A stretch of 64,000 nt of DNA from NCBI GenBank assembly GCA_944739405.2, contig OX123182.2, positions 37,883,598 to 37,947,597 on the forward strand. The letters are read 5' to 3'. This stretch comes from Euclidia mi (taxonomy: Eukaryota; Arthropoda; Insecta; Lepidoptera; Erebidae). The translations under genes and the position numbers were made by a program. The first letter of the stretch is position 1; the number at the start of each line of letters is the position of its first letter. The notes below the pieces were generated by a model. The model worked only from the letters and a program-made list of their open reading frames with translations. It was not told the origin of the DNA and made no database searches. Below are positions 1 to 9,896 of this stretch, in pieces.

Positions 1-30
1 TTCAGCTTTATATATTAGAATAATAAGATG
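1..30 (-). repeat. End fragment of interspersed repeat family G
   Basis: The first 30 bases match the end of a roughly 200-bp repeat seen more fully at 16989-17180 and 27668-27880 (shared words CAGCTTTATATATTAG). Only the terminal piece is inside the window. Confidence 0.5.
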
Positions 31-469
31 TATGAATAAATAAATGACAATTCAAATATTTTCACCCGACACATCTTGTCACGCACGTGTTCGAAAATAA
101 TTCAAGTCATTATCATCTGCTTAGCTTTTGCCCGGATTGTTCGGTGTCGGCTACCTAAGCCAGGATGATCGGCGAAATGAAATTAAGTATGTAACTTGTA
201 AAACTCTTTGCGAGGCCCCCTCAGGCGCGAGGCCGTCGCGGTTGCGGTCGCCGACGTCGCCGACGCCTAGCGCCGCCACTGGTTTTTAGAAAATATACAA
301 GGTAAGTACATTTACTTTGTAATATAATGTGTGTTTTTATGTTATTGAATACCTTCAATGAGTTTGGCTTTCTGTCGTGTTTGTAACAAAAATGTCACAT
401 TGCCTAACGTGGGCAAGTTTTTCTTTGTGAAGGGGCTGATAAACTGATTCATTTGTTTTTCTTTTAAAA
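31..469. other. Non-coding flank with a GC-rich patch
   Basis: No gene is visible. A GC-rich patch at about 210-285 contrasts with the AT-rich surroundings and may be a transposon remnant. The stretch leads into the piggyBac relic and may hold its 5' untranslated end, but I could not identify the terminal repeat. Confidence 0.3.
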
Positions 470-1716
470 ATGACTTTTCAATCTCTTCGGGATGGCGATA
501 TAGCCGAGGTGTTGAATATTTACGAAGACAGTCAAGATGGCATGTAAGATGACGACGACAGTGTTGCAGATCCAGATTATCAAGGTGAGAATGAGATGGC
601 GCAAGTGAAGTTTTCTAGCGATAAAAATAAAGATACTGAAGTGAATATTGATGAGATAATTCATAGTTTAGAAACCAGTGAATCTGTTCCTACATCTTCT
701 ACGGTAGTAGTCAACTAGATGGCAACCAACCCAATCAGCGGGACTTCTTGTAAAGCCAAAAAACTCAACCTGCGATGGAAGAAGCAAACTCTGCATTTGA
801 ATGAACAACAGTTGCGTATTCTAGGAAATGACAACTTATCAACAGATATTTTAGAGCTTGTCACGCCAATTCAGATCTTTTTGTTTTCCAAGGATTTGAT
901 TGATTTGTTGCAACACAAACTAATTTATATATTGTGCAAAAGGATCCCAATAATAGTTTTCGGGTTTCCACAACAGACATTCAGCAATTTATTGGTATAG
1001 TGTATATCATGTCTTTGATTCATCTTCCTCGAGTTATCAGTCGTTGGAATAGCACCATTGTAACTCCTTTAATTCAAGAGATAATGCCCGTAAAGATTTT
1101 TGAAAAGATTCGTCAATTTATATATTTCAATGATAATTCTCAAACTTGCCGATTATTTGATATACTGTTCAAACTTCGACCACTTGTTCAAAAATTGAAC
1201 CAACCCTTTTCCAAAGTTCCTTTTGAACAATATCTTTGCGTTGATGAACAAATATGCTCTACGAAAGCAAGATATAATTTGAAAAGGTATAATCCAAAAA
1301 AAACTCACAAATGGGGCCATAAGATTTACGTTCTTAGTGCAGTCTCTGTGTACGCAAGTACAAGATAAAACCCGAAACTGGTTCAGAAAATGTAATAGTG
1401 CCCAACGAATCTGATCTAGGCGCAATCAAATAGCAAATCAAGAAAATCGGCACAAGGGTGGACCCTTGGCCGTTTTTCTTGATGGGCCACTGGGCCACTG
1501 GAGGAACATGTTGAGCTGGAGCTCAACATGTTCCTCCAGTGGCAATCAGGCAAGATCAGACAGGACACTGGCCTGTTTGGTCAGAAAATAATACGCTGTA
1601 ATTAATATCCTAAATGCTTTGGTGTCTCACAAGCAATGTGCGAGAAATGTGGCGTTGCTATTTGTTACCATAAACACAAAAATTGTTTTAGACTATTTCA
1701 CCTATGTTACCCTTTT
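470..1716 (+). pseudogene. Decayed piggyBac-family transposase
   Basis: Cut-and-paste DNA transposase of the piggyBac (DDE_Tnp_1_7) family, too damaged to work. Reading from ATG 470, the frame gives an acidic N-terminus typical of the family, with an in-frame TAA at 545 and a TAG just before 719. It continues as a basic RWKKQ-type segment, shifts frame near 910-930, and then shows the conserved block with VDEQICSTKARY and YNPKKTHKWGHK (about 1240-1330). Another frame change near 1355-1365 leads to a PETGSENVIV segment. The middle of the DDE domain is missing. The C-terminal cysteine-rich domain survives at about 1612-1716 (MCEKCGVAICYHKHKNCF). Family members are usually near 600 aa. The relic contains a perfect palindrome at 1494-1543. 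Confidence 0.85.
1494..1543. repeat. Perfect palindrome, 24-bp arms, 2-bp loop
   Basis: GCCACTGGAGGAACATG... at 1494-1517 is followed after two bases by its exact reverse complement at 1520-1543. It lies between two recognisable parts of the piggyBac relic where coding sequence has been lost, so it probably marks a local inverted duplication at a deletion or repair junction. Confidence 0.9.
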
Positions 1717-2023
1717 GATGCAGTGTGACATTTCTGTCACACTCCCTGTAAGTCTGTTTATTTCACTTAAATTAAAAATGAGAGTTTTCCAGGAACACGT
1801 GTATTTTTATTACTTTTGATTAACATTTTTCACTTCTTATTTTTTAAATTTAGTATCTTGCATTACAGAGGGTTAAGTTCCTAGTTCCCGATGATTAGTA
1901 AATTAAATAATCTTTTATTTCGAGTAAACGTTTTTTGAAGTGCTTACGTCAATTTTAAATTTATCAATTAGTACAGATTTTATGTTGAATTAGAGCAGCT
2001 CAATTCCAAGCATTTTTATCGTC
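1717..2023. other. AT-rich spacer
   Basis: AT-rich sequence with no open frame or repeat that I recognise. It may include the 3' untranslated end of the piggyBac relic. Confidence 0.4.
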
Positions 2024-2713
2024 TATACAAGGTGTAAGGAACGGCGTACCGAAAACTGATACCAGTGATTCAATACATGATACTGAGGCCCTTGGCGGTC
2101 GAAAATGCCTACAAATTGACTGCACGGTTGGCGTAGTGGTTTAAGCGGTCGCTTCGCCGCTTGGTACTGCGCCGCATGTCGTGGGTTCGATTCCCACACA
2201 ACACTTTGTGTGATCTACAAATTGTTGTCTCAAGTCTGGGTGTCTTTTGTTTCCGTTGATTGAATGTTTGTAAAGTCCCCCGCGACGCAGGAATTTCTTC
2301 CTAGTGCGGGAGTTGTCTTTTAAAAAATAACAAATTCAAAGAATTAATAAATTTTCCAAAAAACAGCAAACTCGCACTATCAGCACGGTGGCGGGCATCA
2401 GCGGTAGCGGAGACAATGTACATGGCGCACTTACTCCGCCGCGGCCGCTCATGTGGCCGCGGCCGCGCGCCGTGGCCGATGTTGCATCAGGGTAAACGCG
2501 CCATGCTACATGCTAATTTTTTTAGAATTTTATAAAAAAATAATTTCGGATCGACAATAGTTACTATTTCATTACATTATATTTTGGCAAAATGCAAAAA
2601 AAATATCGGCAAATTAATGAAAACTTGCCGGATAATTCGCCGGCGCAGGGCCTCATGTACCTACTGAATCATTGGTATCGGTTTTCGGGTTGCCATCCCT
2701 TACACCCAGTATA
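2024..2713. mobile_element. MITE-like element with ~70-bp terminal inverted repeats
   Basis: The left end (TATACAAGGTGTAAGG...) and the reverse complement of the right end (TATACTGGGTGTAAGG...) match for about 70 bp, through a CGAAAACTGATACCA-type block and on to GAGGCCCT. A TA target duplication is possible. The interior is made of other elements: a tRNA-derived SINE at 2121-2340 and a GC-rich block at about 2395-2512. That block shares words with the foldback at 47765-47920 (ACATGGCGC, CCGCGGC, GTAAACGCGCCATG). No transposase is encoded, so movement would need one supplied in trans. Confidence 0.7.
2121..2340 (+). mobile_element. tRNA-derived SINE, family C
   Basis: A tRNA-like head shows an A box (TTGGCGTAGTGGTTTAAGCG) and a B box (GGGTTCGATTCCCAC), followed by a non-tRNA body ending in an A-rich tail. 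A diverged copy lies in reverse at 23090-23256. It is nested inside the MITE-like element at 2024-2713. Confidence 0.8.
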
Positions 2714-3014
2714 ATCAGAAATTTTATAATATGTTTTTTTACAATGTTTTTTGCACAATAATTTTAAATTTATTTATCGTTGAATTTCTTATATTAAGAG
2801 GGAGCTTGTTACAAAAGCGTATACACTGACCCATAAAACAGTACTTATTTTGTAGACGCGGGTGCTGTGAACTACAAGATTATGCTTATGTCTAGCATTT
2901 ACAGTGTGTAGACCACTTTTTTACTCAATTTCTCAATATTCTTGTGGACATAATTATAACAGATTATCGTATATATATATAGCTGTTAACAATTAAGGAG
3001 ATATCATTCTTCTT
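2714..3014. other. AT-rich spacer
   Basis: No gene, repeat or motif that I can support. Confidence 0.4.
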
Positions 3015-3270
3015 TACATACAAAAATAGAAATGGTCCGAGAATTGAACCCTGCGGGACGTCCATTTTAAGGCCGAACCTGGAGATGTCTTGCCATTTGG
3101 ACCTTCTGGATTCTGTTGCCTAAATAGGACCTATAAATAACCAGGCGATCGAGAACTTTATTCCTAATGCCGTAATGATACACTTTCTTGACCTGAGTAT
3201 CATGATGTACACAATAAAGGCTTTTGACAAGTCGCAAAAAATGCTTAAAGCATCTTGCGACTTCTACCAA
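3015..3270 (-). pseudogene. Jockey/CR1-type non-LTR reverse transcriptase fragment
   Basis: Read on the minus strand, this holds the middle of a LINE reverse transcriptase. A CDLSKAF block (motif A region) is followed after a frame change by YCVHHDTQVKKVYHYGIRNK and then SYLGNRIQKV. After another frame change comes DVPQGSILGPFLFL, the motif B region. Motif C (F/YADD) is not reached. It is a dead fragment of a Jockey- or CR1-like element, one frame-shifted domain of a protein normally near 900-1000 aa, and it abuts the plus-strand RTE fragment that starts near 3299. Confidence 0.8.
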
Positions 3271-3298
3271 GCTGAAAATATACTTTTGAGTAACTCAA

Positions 3299-3966
3299 CT
3301 TCTTAAGATGAACATGGACAAGACGAAAATCATGTCTAATGTCCATGTGTAATTGCTCCTATTCAGGTTGGCAACCCTACACTCGAAGTTCACGACAAGT
3401 ACGTATACTTGGTACAAATGATCCAATTGGGTAACTTCGAGAAAGAGGTAATTTGTCGAATGCAGCTCATTTGGGTGACGTTCGGGAAGTTCCGGAATAT
3501 CTTTACGTCTGATATCCCGCAGCGTCTCAAGGGGCAAGTCTTTAGCCAATGTGTGTTGCCAGTGATGATCTACGGCACAGAGTCGTGGTCGCTAACTATG
3601 GGCCTTATCTGAAAGCTCAGGGTCACTCAGAGGGCGATAGAGAGAGCTATGCTCGGAGTTTCCCTGCGAAATCAGAATCAGAGAATCAGAGAAGATCTGT
3701 AGGAGAACCAAAGTCACCGACATAGCTCTCCGAATAGCCAGGCTGAAGTGGCAACGGGCAGAGCACATAGCTCGAAGAATTGATGGCCATTGGGGCAGGC
3801 GGGTTCTGGAGTGGTGACCTCGTACCCGACGACGCAGTAGGTCTCCCGCAGGGTAGACCGAAGCTCTGGTTAAGATCGTGGGAAGCGGTTGGATGCGGAT
3901 GGCTCAAAATCGGTCTGTGTGGAGAACCTTGGGGGAGGCCTATGTCCAGCAGTGGACGTCTCTAAG
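3299..3966 (+). pseudogene. RTE-clade non-LTR retrotransposon, C-terminal fragment
   Basis: Frame pieces run in order: MNMDKTKIMSNVHV, then DKYVYLVQMIQLGNFEKEV, then QCVLPVMIYGTESWSLTMGL, RVTQRAIERAMLGVSL, and finally GRPMSSSGR just before the stop. This is the thumb and C-terminal region of RTE-type ORF2 proteins, interrupted by stops and shifts. A longer copy lies at 9897-11098 and a short end piece at 51570-51680. No functional product is expected. Confidence 0.85.
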
Positions 3967-4206
3967 CTGACATGACGAACTCAACTTCTACGTCAGTAGT
4001 CGAACGACCCCTCGTAAATTCAAGCTGTTTCTTGTGAAGAAGATGATGTCCATTAAAATAAGTAAGCAACTGACAAATAATTAATTAACAAAAATATTAC
4101 TGCGTGTCGGCAATACTTAGGTCGAAAATTAGAAGGGTCTGTTGTGTCACCAGATTTAAATAAAGGCATAACTTTACCCAAGGGCGTGGAGCAAGAGCAT
4201 AGTCGT
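3967..4206. other. Spacer before the BEL/Pao element
   Basis: No gene or repeat is recognised. It does not read as the missing 5' part of the RTE copy that flanks the other side of the BEL/Pao element. Confidence 0.35.
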
Positions 4207-4622
4207 TGGTTCGGCGTTACACCGAAACCGTATGGTTCATAGGCGATTTGAAAAAAAATGGACTGTATCTAAAGGATGGCGAGTTCTGGATAGGGAGAGA
4301 AAGTTTGGTGTAGAAAGGAACCTCTTACCTTGCACGGCAATCTTCTTCTTCTCAGAAGGGCAGTCTCCTGGCGTCGAGATGAAGCTGCTTGATTCACTCC
4401 ACTACACAAATCACTTTCACTCACGAGCGGTTTTGTTGAGTTTTGTATAAGCGGTAATAATTATATATGGCGGATGCGGCGCGGTGCGGTACGGTATGGC
4501 GGACACGTTCTCAGCGTCTCGAATCTTCTGCGTCGCCGTTGAGCAAGGCGGCCAATAGCGAGGTGTTTCGGGAAGGGATTTATGAAAAAGATCGCTCGGA
4601 TTGGCCGAGCAGCGACGAACCA
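4207..4622 (-). repeat. 3' LTR of the degenerate BEL/Pao element
   Basis: A 416-bp copy that aligns along its length with 9461-9893. It lacks 14 bp and 3 bp that the other copy has and differs at several single bases. The ends form the short inverted repeat TGGTTCG/CGAACCA, with TG and CA termini as expected for an LTR. Confidence 0.88.
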
Positions 4623-4886
4623 TTGACGTTGACGTGATTAGTTCTCGATGGAAAGGTAGATGGCGCTACCATATCCCTCCGGCCCTAAAGGGTTGCCTTT
4701 AAAAGAAATAGAATTGAACTTAGCTATGTTGGGTGTACTACCGCATAACCCATCAATAGGCTAAGATAGCGATATGATAATAAAATTAATCTAAATTAAC
4801 TTTAGCGAAAACTACAAACGCAATAACAGCGAAAACTACTAGCTAAATACTTAAACTAAGAGGTAGATCCAACTTCAGGCTAGATC
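4623..4886 (-). other. 3' untranslated part of the BEL/Pao element
   Basis: Lies between the pol stop and the 3' LTR. A purine-rich stretch on the minus strand (GGAGGGATATGG, about 4670-4680) may be the old polypurine tract, although it is some 50 bp from the LTR edge. Confidence 0.4.
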
Positions 4887-6382
4887 TCACTGAGTTGGAA
4901 GCGGACAGAGACGTACAACAGGGCGCACGTAGCTCCCCTTAGCGGTTTTCACGGTAACAACGCGGGTTGTACCCTCCTTGGAAGTATGCAATTTCTATAC
5001 GGTGGCTAACGGCCATGAAAGCGGCGGAGCATTATCATGTATTATGACGACCAACGTACCCTCCTGTATATGGGATGCAGGACTATTCCACTTGGATCTA
5101 GCCTGAAGCTGGTGTAGATATTCCGCACGCCAGCGCCGCCAGAACGACTGCACTAGTTTATCCAGCAGAGTATGTCTCTGGAGCAAGCTTGAAGAGTCTG
5201 CTTCAGGAGCCGGAAATGATGATAATGGCACTGTGTTCAGAAAATGTGCAGGGCTTAACGCGGATGGTTCTGCAGGGTCGCTACTCAATGCCGTGAGCGG
5301 ACGCGAGTTGATCAGTGCCTCGACTTGTGCAAGGATAGTTAAAAGCTCTTCGTAAGAGAGGATCTGATGACCTATAACTTTGAAGAGATGCGTTTTAATT
5401 ACTTTGACCATGCTTTCCCAACATCCACCGAAATGTGGAGATGCTGGCGGAATAAACTTCCAGTCAATATGATCTATGGAAAGTTCTTCCTGAAGACGAG
5501 TACGATAACCCGCGACGTGATTGAAACAAGTAGCGGGAACAAGTTCAATCAATTTACTAACGCGGTTGGCGACAAAAGTCTGCCAGCGGTGAGGAGAAGA
5601 ATAAATCCAAGCGAGCACTACCTTGGAGTCAGAAAATGCGTATATTTTATTAATAGGGTAGTGGGGCAAAACTGTGTCTTGAACCTTGCGGAGCAACTGA
5701 AACAGCAGAAGGGCCGCGCACAACTCCAGTCTCGCAACCGAAATGGTTTTAACAGGCGAGACCTTAGACTTGGCACAAACTAACTGCACCGAGTAGTTAG
5801 AACCAATGCGGACTTGCAGATATACGACTCCGCCGTAAGCACGCTCGCTGGCGTCAGCGAAACCTATTAAGTTGATGGTACATCCAGCTACCAACCCAAG
5901 ATGACGCGGAATAGTAATTTGATTGAGCGCGGTAAGCTCAATACAAAACTGGCCCCAAGCGGCGACAATATCGTCAGGGGGTGTTTCATCCCACTCACAC
6001 TTTGATAGCCAAAGCTCTTTGATCAAGAGCTTGGCGTACAAAATTGTGGGAGCCACAAAACCCATTATGTCCCATAGTCGAGCCACTGTGGACAGCATAG
6101 TGCATTTGGTGCACTTATCATCTGGCGGTGAGACGTCAAACCGAAAACTATCACAGGATTTGTCCAGCGTAAACCGAGAACTTTATGCGGTACAGACTTC
6201 TCAAACTCAATGTCTGGAGAAGCTTTATGAGAATCAGGTATGCGTGCGAGAACCTCCTTAGAGTTGCTTGTCCATTTGACAAGATCAAATTGGCCTCGCT
6301 TGAAAAGCTGAATAAGCTCTTCACAAAGCGAAATTGCTAGCGGAGCGGATATGACACTACAGGCAATGTCATCCATATACAA
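4887..6382 (-). pseudogene. BEL/Pao pol remnant: RT tail, RNase H, integrase tail
   Basis: The reading starts at the RT active-site box YMDD (about 6370-6380), next to the tandem repeat. It continues through RT connection sequence, with a frame change near 6100. RNase H follows, with the motifs FADASERAYG, ARLELCAALL and FSDSKVVLAWI. After FNHVAG it jumps in frame into the end of the integrase core (IPPASPHFGGCWE), so the HHCC zinc domain and the first two catalytic Asp residues are deleted and only the final Glu remains. DUF5641 follows, interrupted by a TAG at about 4995-4997. The natural end is at 4887. The product cannot reverse transcribe or integrate by itself. Confidence 0.88.
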
Positions 6383-6390
6383 AGCGGAAG

Positions 6391-7079
6391 TGTAGTATAG
6401 TATAGTGTAGCGTAGCGTAGCTTAGCAAAGCATAGCGTAGCATGGCGTAGCATAGCGTAGCATAGCGTAGCGTAGCGTAGCGTGGCGTAGCGTGGCATAG
6501 CGTGGCATAGCGTGGCATAGCGTGGCATAGCGTGGCATAGCGTGGCATAGCGTGGCATAGCGTGGCATAGCGTGGCATAGCGTGGCATAGCGTGGCATAG
6601 CGTGGCATAGCGTGGCATAGCGTGGCATAGCGTGGCATAGCGTGGCATAGCGTGGCATAGCGTGGCATAGCGTGGCATAGCGTGGCATAGCGTGGCATAG
6701 CGTGGCATAGCGTGGCATAGCGTGGCATAGCGTGGCATAGCGTGGCATAGCGTGGCATAGCGTGGCATAGCGTGGCATAGCGTGGCATAGCGTGGCATAG
6801 CGTGGAATAGCGTGGCATAGCGTGGCATAGCGTGGCATAGCGTGGCATAGCGTGGCATAGCGTGGCATAGCGTGGCATAGCGTGGCATAGCGTGGCATAG
6901 CGTGGCATAGCGTAGCATAGCGTAGCATAGCATAGCATGGCATAGCATAGCGTAGCATAGCAAAGCATGGCATAGCATAGCGTAGCATAGCATAGCATAG
7001 CATAGCGTAGCATGGCATAGCATGGCATAGCATAGCGTATCATAGCATAGCATAGCGTAGCATAGCATGGCATAGCATA
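6391..7079. repeat. Tandem repeat, 10-bp unit CGTGGCATAG
   Basis: 689 bp is built from pentamers of the form C(A/G)T(A/G)G. The core, 6491-6910, is 42 consecutive copies of CGTGGCATAG, all identical except one (CGTGGAATAG at 6801-6810). The flanks mix CGTAG, CATAG, CATGG and GTAGC-type pentamers. On the minus strand no frame meets a stop, so long repetitive open frames appear by chance. It sits inside pol of the BEL/Pao element and replaces the sequence that should encode the reverse transcriptase upstream of YMDD. Confidence 0.95.
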
Positions 7080-7084
7080 CCTAA

Positions 7085-7525
7085 TTAGTCCTTTATCTTA
7101 CACACAGTTTTAGCACCCACCTTGATTTCTTGAAGAACAGAACAACAACAAGACGTAATATAATGAGAAGTATGTAACGTAGGTACGGTACCCATAATCA
7201 CATATCCAAATACCGTCTCAATAGCGGGCGGTAAATCATATCGCTCACTACGTACTATTTTAGTTAGTAGCAAGTGCGGAAATATTGAAGCTCCGATCAA
7301 AAGATCAATGTCTGCCGGATTCGCAAACTCCGAGTCTGCCAGCGGCAATGACTTGAGGTGTGTGAGTAGCGATACGTCTACATTAGCGTTTGGCAATGTG
7401 TCCGTAATACGCTCCACGATAAGTGAAGAAATGTTAAAATTAATATCCCTATCAAAACGCGAATGTATTTTAATATCTACGGAACCCTTGCAATGTTTTT
7501 CTGACCCGCCGATTCCTTTGACCAC
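7085..7525 (-). pseudogene. BEL/Pao protease-region fragment (DUF1758-like)
   Basis: This open frame continues the gag-pol reading after a frame change near 7530-7555. It contains DIDLLIGASIFPHLL and the YVIMGTV block typical of the region after the aspartic protease motif in BEL/Pao polyproteins. The protease motif itself (LLDSASQTNLI) lies at the end of the preceding frame. Downstream, the reading runs into the tandem repeat at 7079 and the reverse transcriptase start is lost. Confidence 0.8.
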
Positions 7526-7529
7526 TGAA

Positions 7530-9125
7530 CTAACTAGTATTTCTAAAGTTATTCCACAATCCGAGGCGTTTGAAGCATTCCAATGTTATTAGATTGGTCT
7601 GAGACGCGCTATCGAGTAGACAACGTACCATGTGCGGCGACCCATTAACATCATAAACGATAACTTGCGCTGTCGCTAACAGTACCGTCTTAGACGCCGT
7701 ACACTGCGTTTTGGCCCTGCGCGGATCATTAAGGATGCGCGAGTGCCGTCCTCGCGTGCGCGTCGCCCGCGCAATGTACATCGTACACAACGATACTTCA
7801 CCCTGAGGCGTGGAGGGGGAAGTCACCGTGGCCTGCACCTGCGACGTAAGTGTGTCAAGGTTAGCGGCTTGGCTTGACAACGGGCTACCTTTATCGAAGT
7901 GCAATAATGAGTGATGTCGTTGATTACATGAACGACATCTCGTCTTACTAGAACAATCTCTAGTTTTATGCTTTATACTTAAGCAATTAATACATGCTTT
8001 GTTGTCTTTTACGCACTTGAAACGAGCAGTTGGATTTAAATTATTAAAAGCGGGACATTTATAGAAATGGTCGTGCACTATATTACTGCACAGATACTTC
8101 TGTGAATTAATTTTATTAGATTCCGAGCATGTTACGTAAGATTGTGGATTAGGGACCGAGTTATTATTACTATTTCGCGATTTATTCAATATTTGTTTGC
8201 TGCTGTTAGTGTTAGACGGGCTAGGTGAACTAGACTGTGTATTATGAAATATTCGACACTGATCTTTGATGAACGAAATAAAACTATCTAGTGTAGGTAT
8301 TTTATTATTGCGTTCCGTCATCTCGAAAGCACGAATTGTATCAGTGTCAAAATTTTTTAAAGCGAGTTGAAGCAACATAAAGTCTGAAAGATCTTCTAAT
8401 TTTAAGTTCCTAAGAGAGTTAACCGCGGTTACGAAGTTATCTATAAACAGCCGGAAATTCGAGACATATGCGGCACCGGACAGTTTAAGATTTAAAGCTT
8501 GGTCAAAGTAGGTAGACGCTAGGACGCGCGTGTCTTGATATCTATCAAGTAGTGACTGAAATATGACCTGATAATTCTCAGCACTAGGTGTGACACCTGC
8601 AAATACGGACTGGGCCTTCGGTGACAGTTTCCCTATTAAATAGTACAACCTGTCAGCATCTGTCAGAGAACCATTATCGTGCACTGTAGACTTAAAACTC
8701 GCATAGAATAACGGCCAGTTTCGTATATCGCCATCAAACGACATAATCTCGATTGGCGGTAATCTCGGCGTGCGGGCCGCGGCAACGGGCTGTGCCAAAC
8801 ATTTATCCTCCAATTGCGATTGTATACGCTTAATAATACAATAAAGATCTTCGAATGAGGTGTACGCCTGATAATTCGGTTTTTCATCAGGATTGATAGA
8901 AAGTAATCTTGTGTTATAATCGTCTAACAACTTATGAAAATCTGTTCGAATACTATCTACTGTCATACAACAAATAAGGAATGATTCCCTATTACTATCG
9001 GAAATAGCGGCGATTTTTGAGCGCTCATAAATGTTTTGAATACGCTCAAATAAAATATTGCGTTTTGCTTCTAAGATTGTCATCTCTTTGTCTTCCGACA
9101 CGCGTGACTTCTTTTGTTGTGACAT
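7530..9125 (-). CDS. BEL/Pao Gag with start of protease
   Basis: A 531-codon open frame. The N-terminal half carries the Gag domain of BEL/Pao elements (DUF1759-type, with FDGDIRNWPLFYASFKSTV near residues 130-150). Next come a CX2CX4HX4C zinc knuckle (CINCLSIKHKTRDC) and a second Cys/His cluster (CRSCNQRHHSLLH), both for nucleic-acid binding. The end holds an aspartic protease motif, CLLDSASQTNLI, with Ala where Gly is usual (DSG/DTG), so the enzyme may be inactive even without the following frame change. The start ATG at 9125 lies about 335 bp inside the 5' LTR, a normal leader length. It is expressed only if the LTR is still transcribed. Confidence 0.85.
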   Translation of the reverse strand: MSQQKKSRVSEDKEMTILEAKRNILFERIQNIYERSKIAAISDSNRESFLICCMTVDSIRTDFHKLLDDYNTRLLSINPDEKPNYQAYTSFEDLYCIIKRIQSQLEDKCLAQPVAAARTPRLPPIEIMSFDGDIRNWPLFYASFKSTVHDNGSLTDADRLYYLIGKLSPKAQSVFAGVTPSAENYQVIFQSLLDRYQDTRVLASTYFDQALNLKLSGAAYVSNFRLFIDNFVTAVNSLRNLKLEDLSDFMLLQLALKNFDTDTIRAFEMTERNNKIPTLDSFISFIKDQCRIFHNTQSSSPSPSNTNSSKQILNKSRNSNNNSVPNPQSYVTCSESNKINSQKYLCSNIVHDHFYKCPAFNNLNPTARFKCVKDNKACINCLSIKHKTRDCSSKTRCRSCNQRHHSLLHFDKGSPLSSQAANLDTLTSQVQATVTSPSTPQGEVSLCTMYIARATRTRGRHSRILNDPRRAKTQCTASKTVLLATAQVIVYDVNGSPHMVRCLLDSASQTNLITLECFKRLGLWNNFRNTS

Positions 9126-9460
9126 GCTTACGTAAGTATAAGCTAATGAGACCGAAACAAAATAAGAATATCTAATGTACCTATTATTTTACCTAAGTAG
9201 GCTAAGTAGGCAACACTTTAGAGCTGTGGAATTAAAAGTTGCTCGAAATATGAGATTTACAAGACAACTATGATAGTTCCAGAAATAATAATTGAGTAAG
9301 TAGGTAGCTACATAAAAGTTTACCTACTGATGTGGGCGGAAACAACCATGTGACGGTTATGTGAATGGACTAGGAGTATAGCTAGGTGCTATAACTGCCT
9401 AGGTATAGAGATATAACGTATAAAAACGTAAATGAATCCGACTCGTATGGATCAAAAAAA
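9126..9460 (-). other. 5' leader of the BEL/Pao element
   Basis: Untranslated leader between the 5' LTR and the gag ATG. The primer-binding site should lie beside 9460, but the adjacent bases (TTTTTTGATCCATACGAG read on the minus strand) do not begin with the usual TGG and I could not match them to a tRNA 3' end. Confidence 0.5.
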
Positions 9461-9893
9461 TGGTTCGGCGTTACAACGAAACCGAATGGTTCATAGGCGA
9501 TTTGGGAAAAAATGGACTGTATCTAAAGGATGGCGAGTTCTGGTCGCCTAGGATTGGATAGGGAGAGAAAGTTTGGCGTAGAAAGGAACCTCTTACCTTG
9601 CACGGCAATCTTCTTCTTCTCAGAAGGGCAGTCTCCTGGTGTTTTCGAGATGAAGCTGCTTGATTCACTCTACTACACAAATCACTTTCACTCACGAGCG
9701 GTTTTGTTGAGTTTTGTATAAGCGGTAATAATTATATATGGCGGATGCGGCGCGGTGCGGTACGGTATGGCGGACACGTTCTCAGCGTCTCGAATCTTCT
9801 GCGTCGCCGTTGAGCAAGGCGGCTAATAGCGAGGTGTTTCGGGAAGGGATTTATGAAAAGGATCGCTCGGATTGGCCGAGCAGCGACGAACCA
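9461..9893 (-). repeat. 5' LTR of the degenerate BEL/Pao element
   Basis: A 433-bp partner of 4207-4622 with the same termini. It is 17 bp longer because of a 14-bp and a 3-bp segment absent from the other copy. It ends exactly where RTE coding sequence begins. Confidence 0.88.
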
Positions 9894-9896
9894 TTT

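Larger units (their letters stand above)
4207..9893 (-). mobile_element. BEL/Pao LTR retrotransposon, degenerate
   Basis: A minus-strand element is bounded by direct repeats that begin TGGTTCG and end CGAACCA (LTRs of 416 and 433 bp). In its own direction it reads 5' LTR (9461-9893), leader, gag, aspartic protease region, tandem repeat, RT tail, RNase H, integrase tail, DUF5641 and 3' LTR (4207-4622). Frame shifts and one premature stop, together with the loss of most RT and the integrase catalytic core, make it non-autonomous. I see no clear 5-bp target duplication. The right flank is an RTE element that begins abruptly at the LTR edge, so the insertion or a later rearrangement cut that RTE copy. 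Confidence 0.9.

Noticed and set aside
6491..6910. Regular repeat array resembling a CRISPR locus
   Set aside because: Units are 10 bp with no spacers, and the context is a eukaryotic retrotransposon.
6337..7073. Three overlapping long open frames on the minus strand (203-243 codons)
   Set aside because: They are translations of the 10-bp tandem repeat, which simply lacks stop triplets. There is no unique protein sequence.
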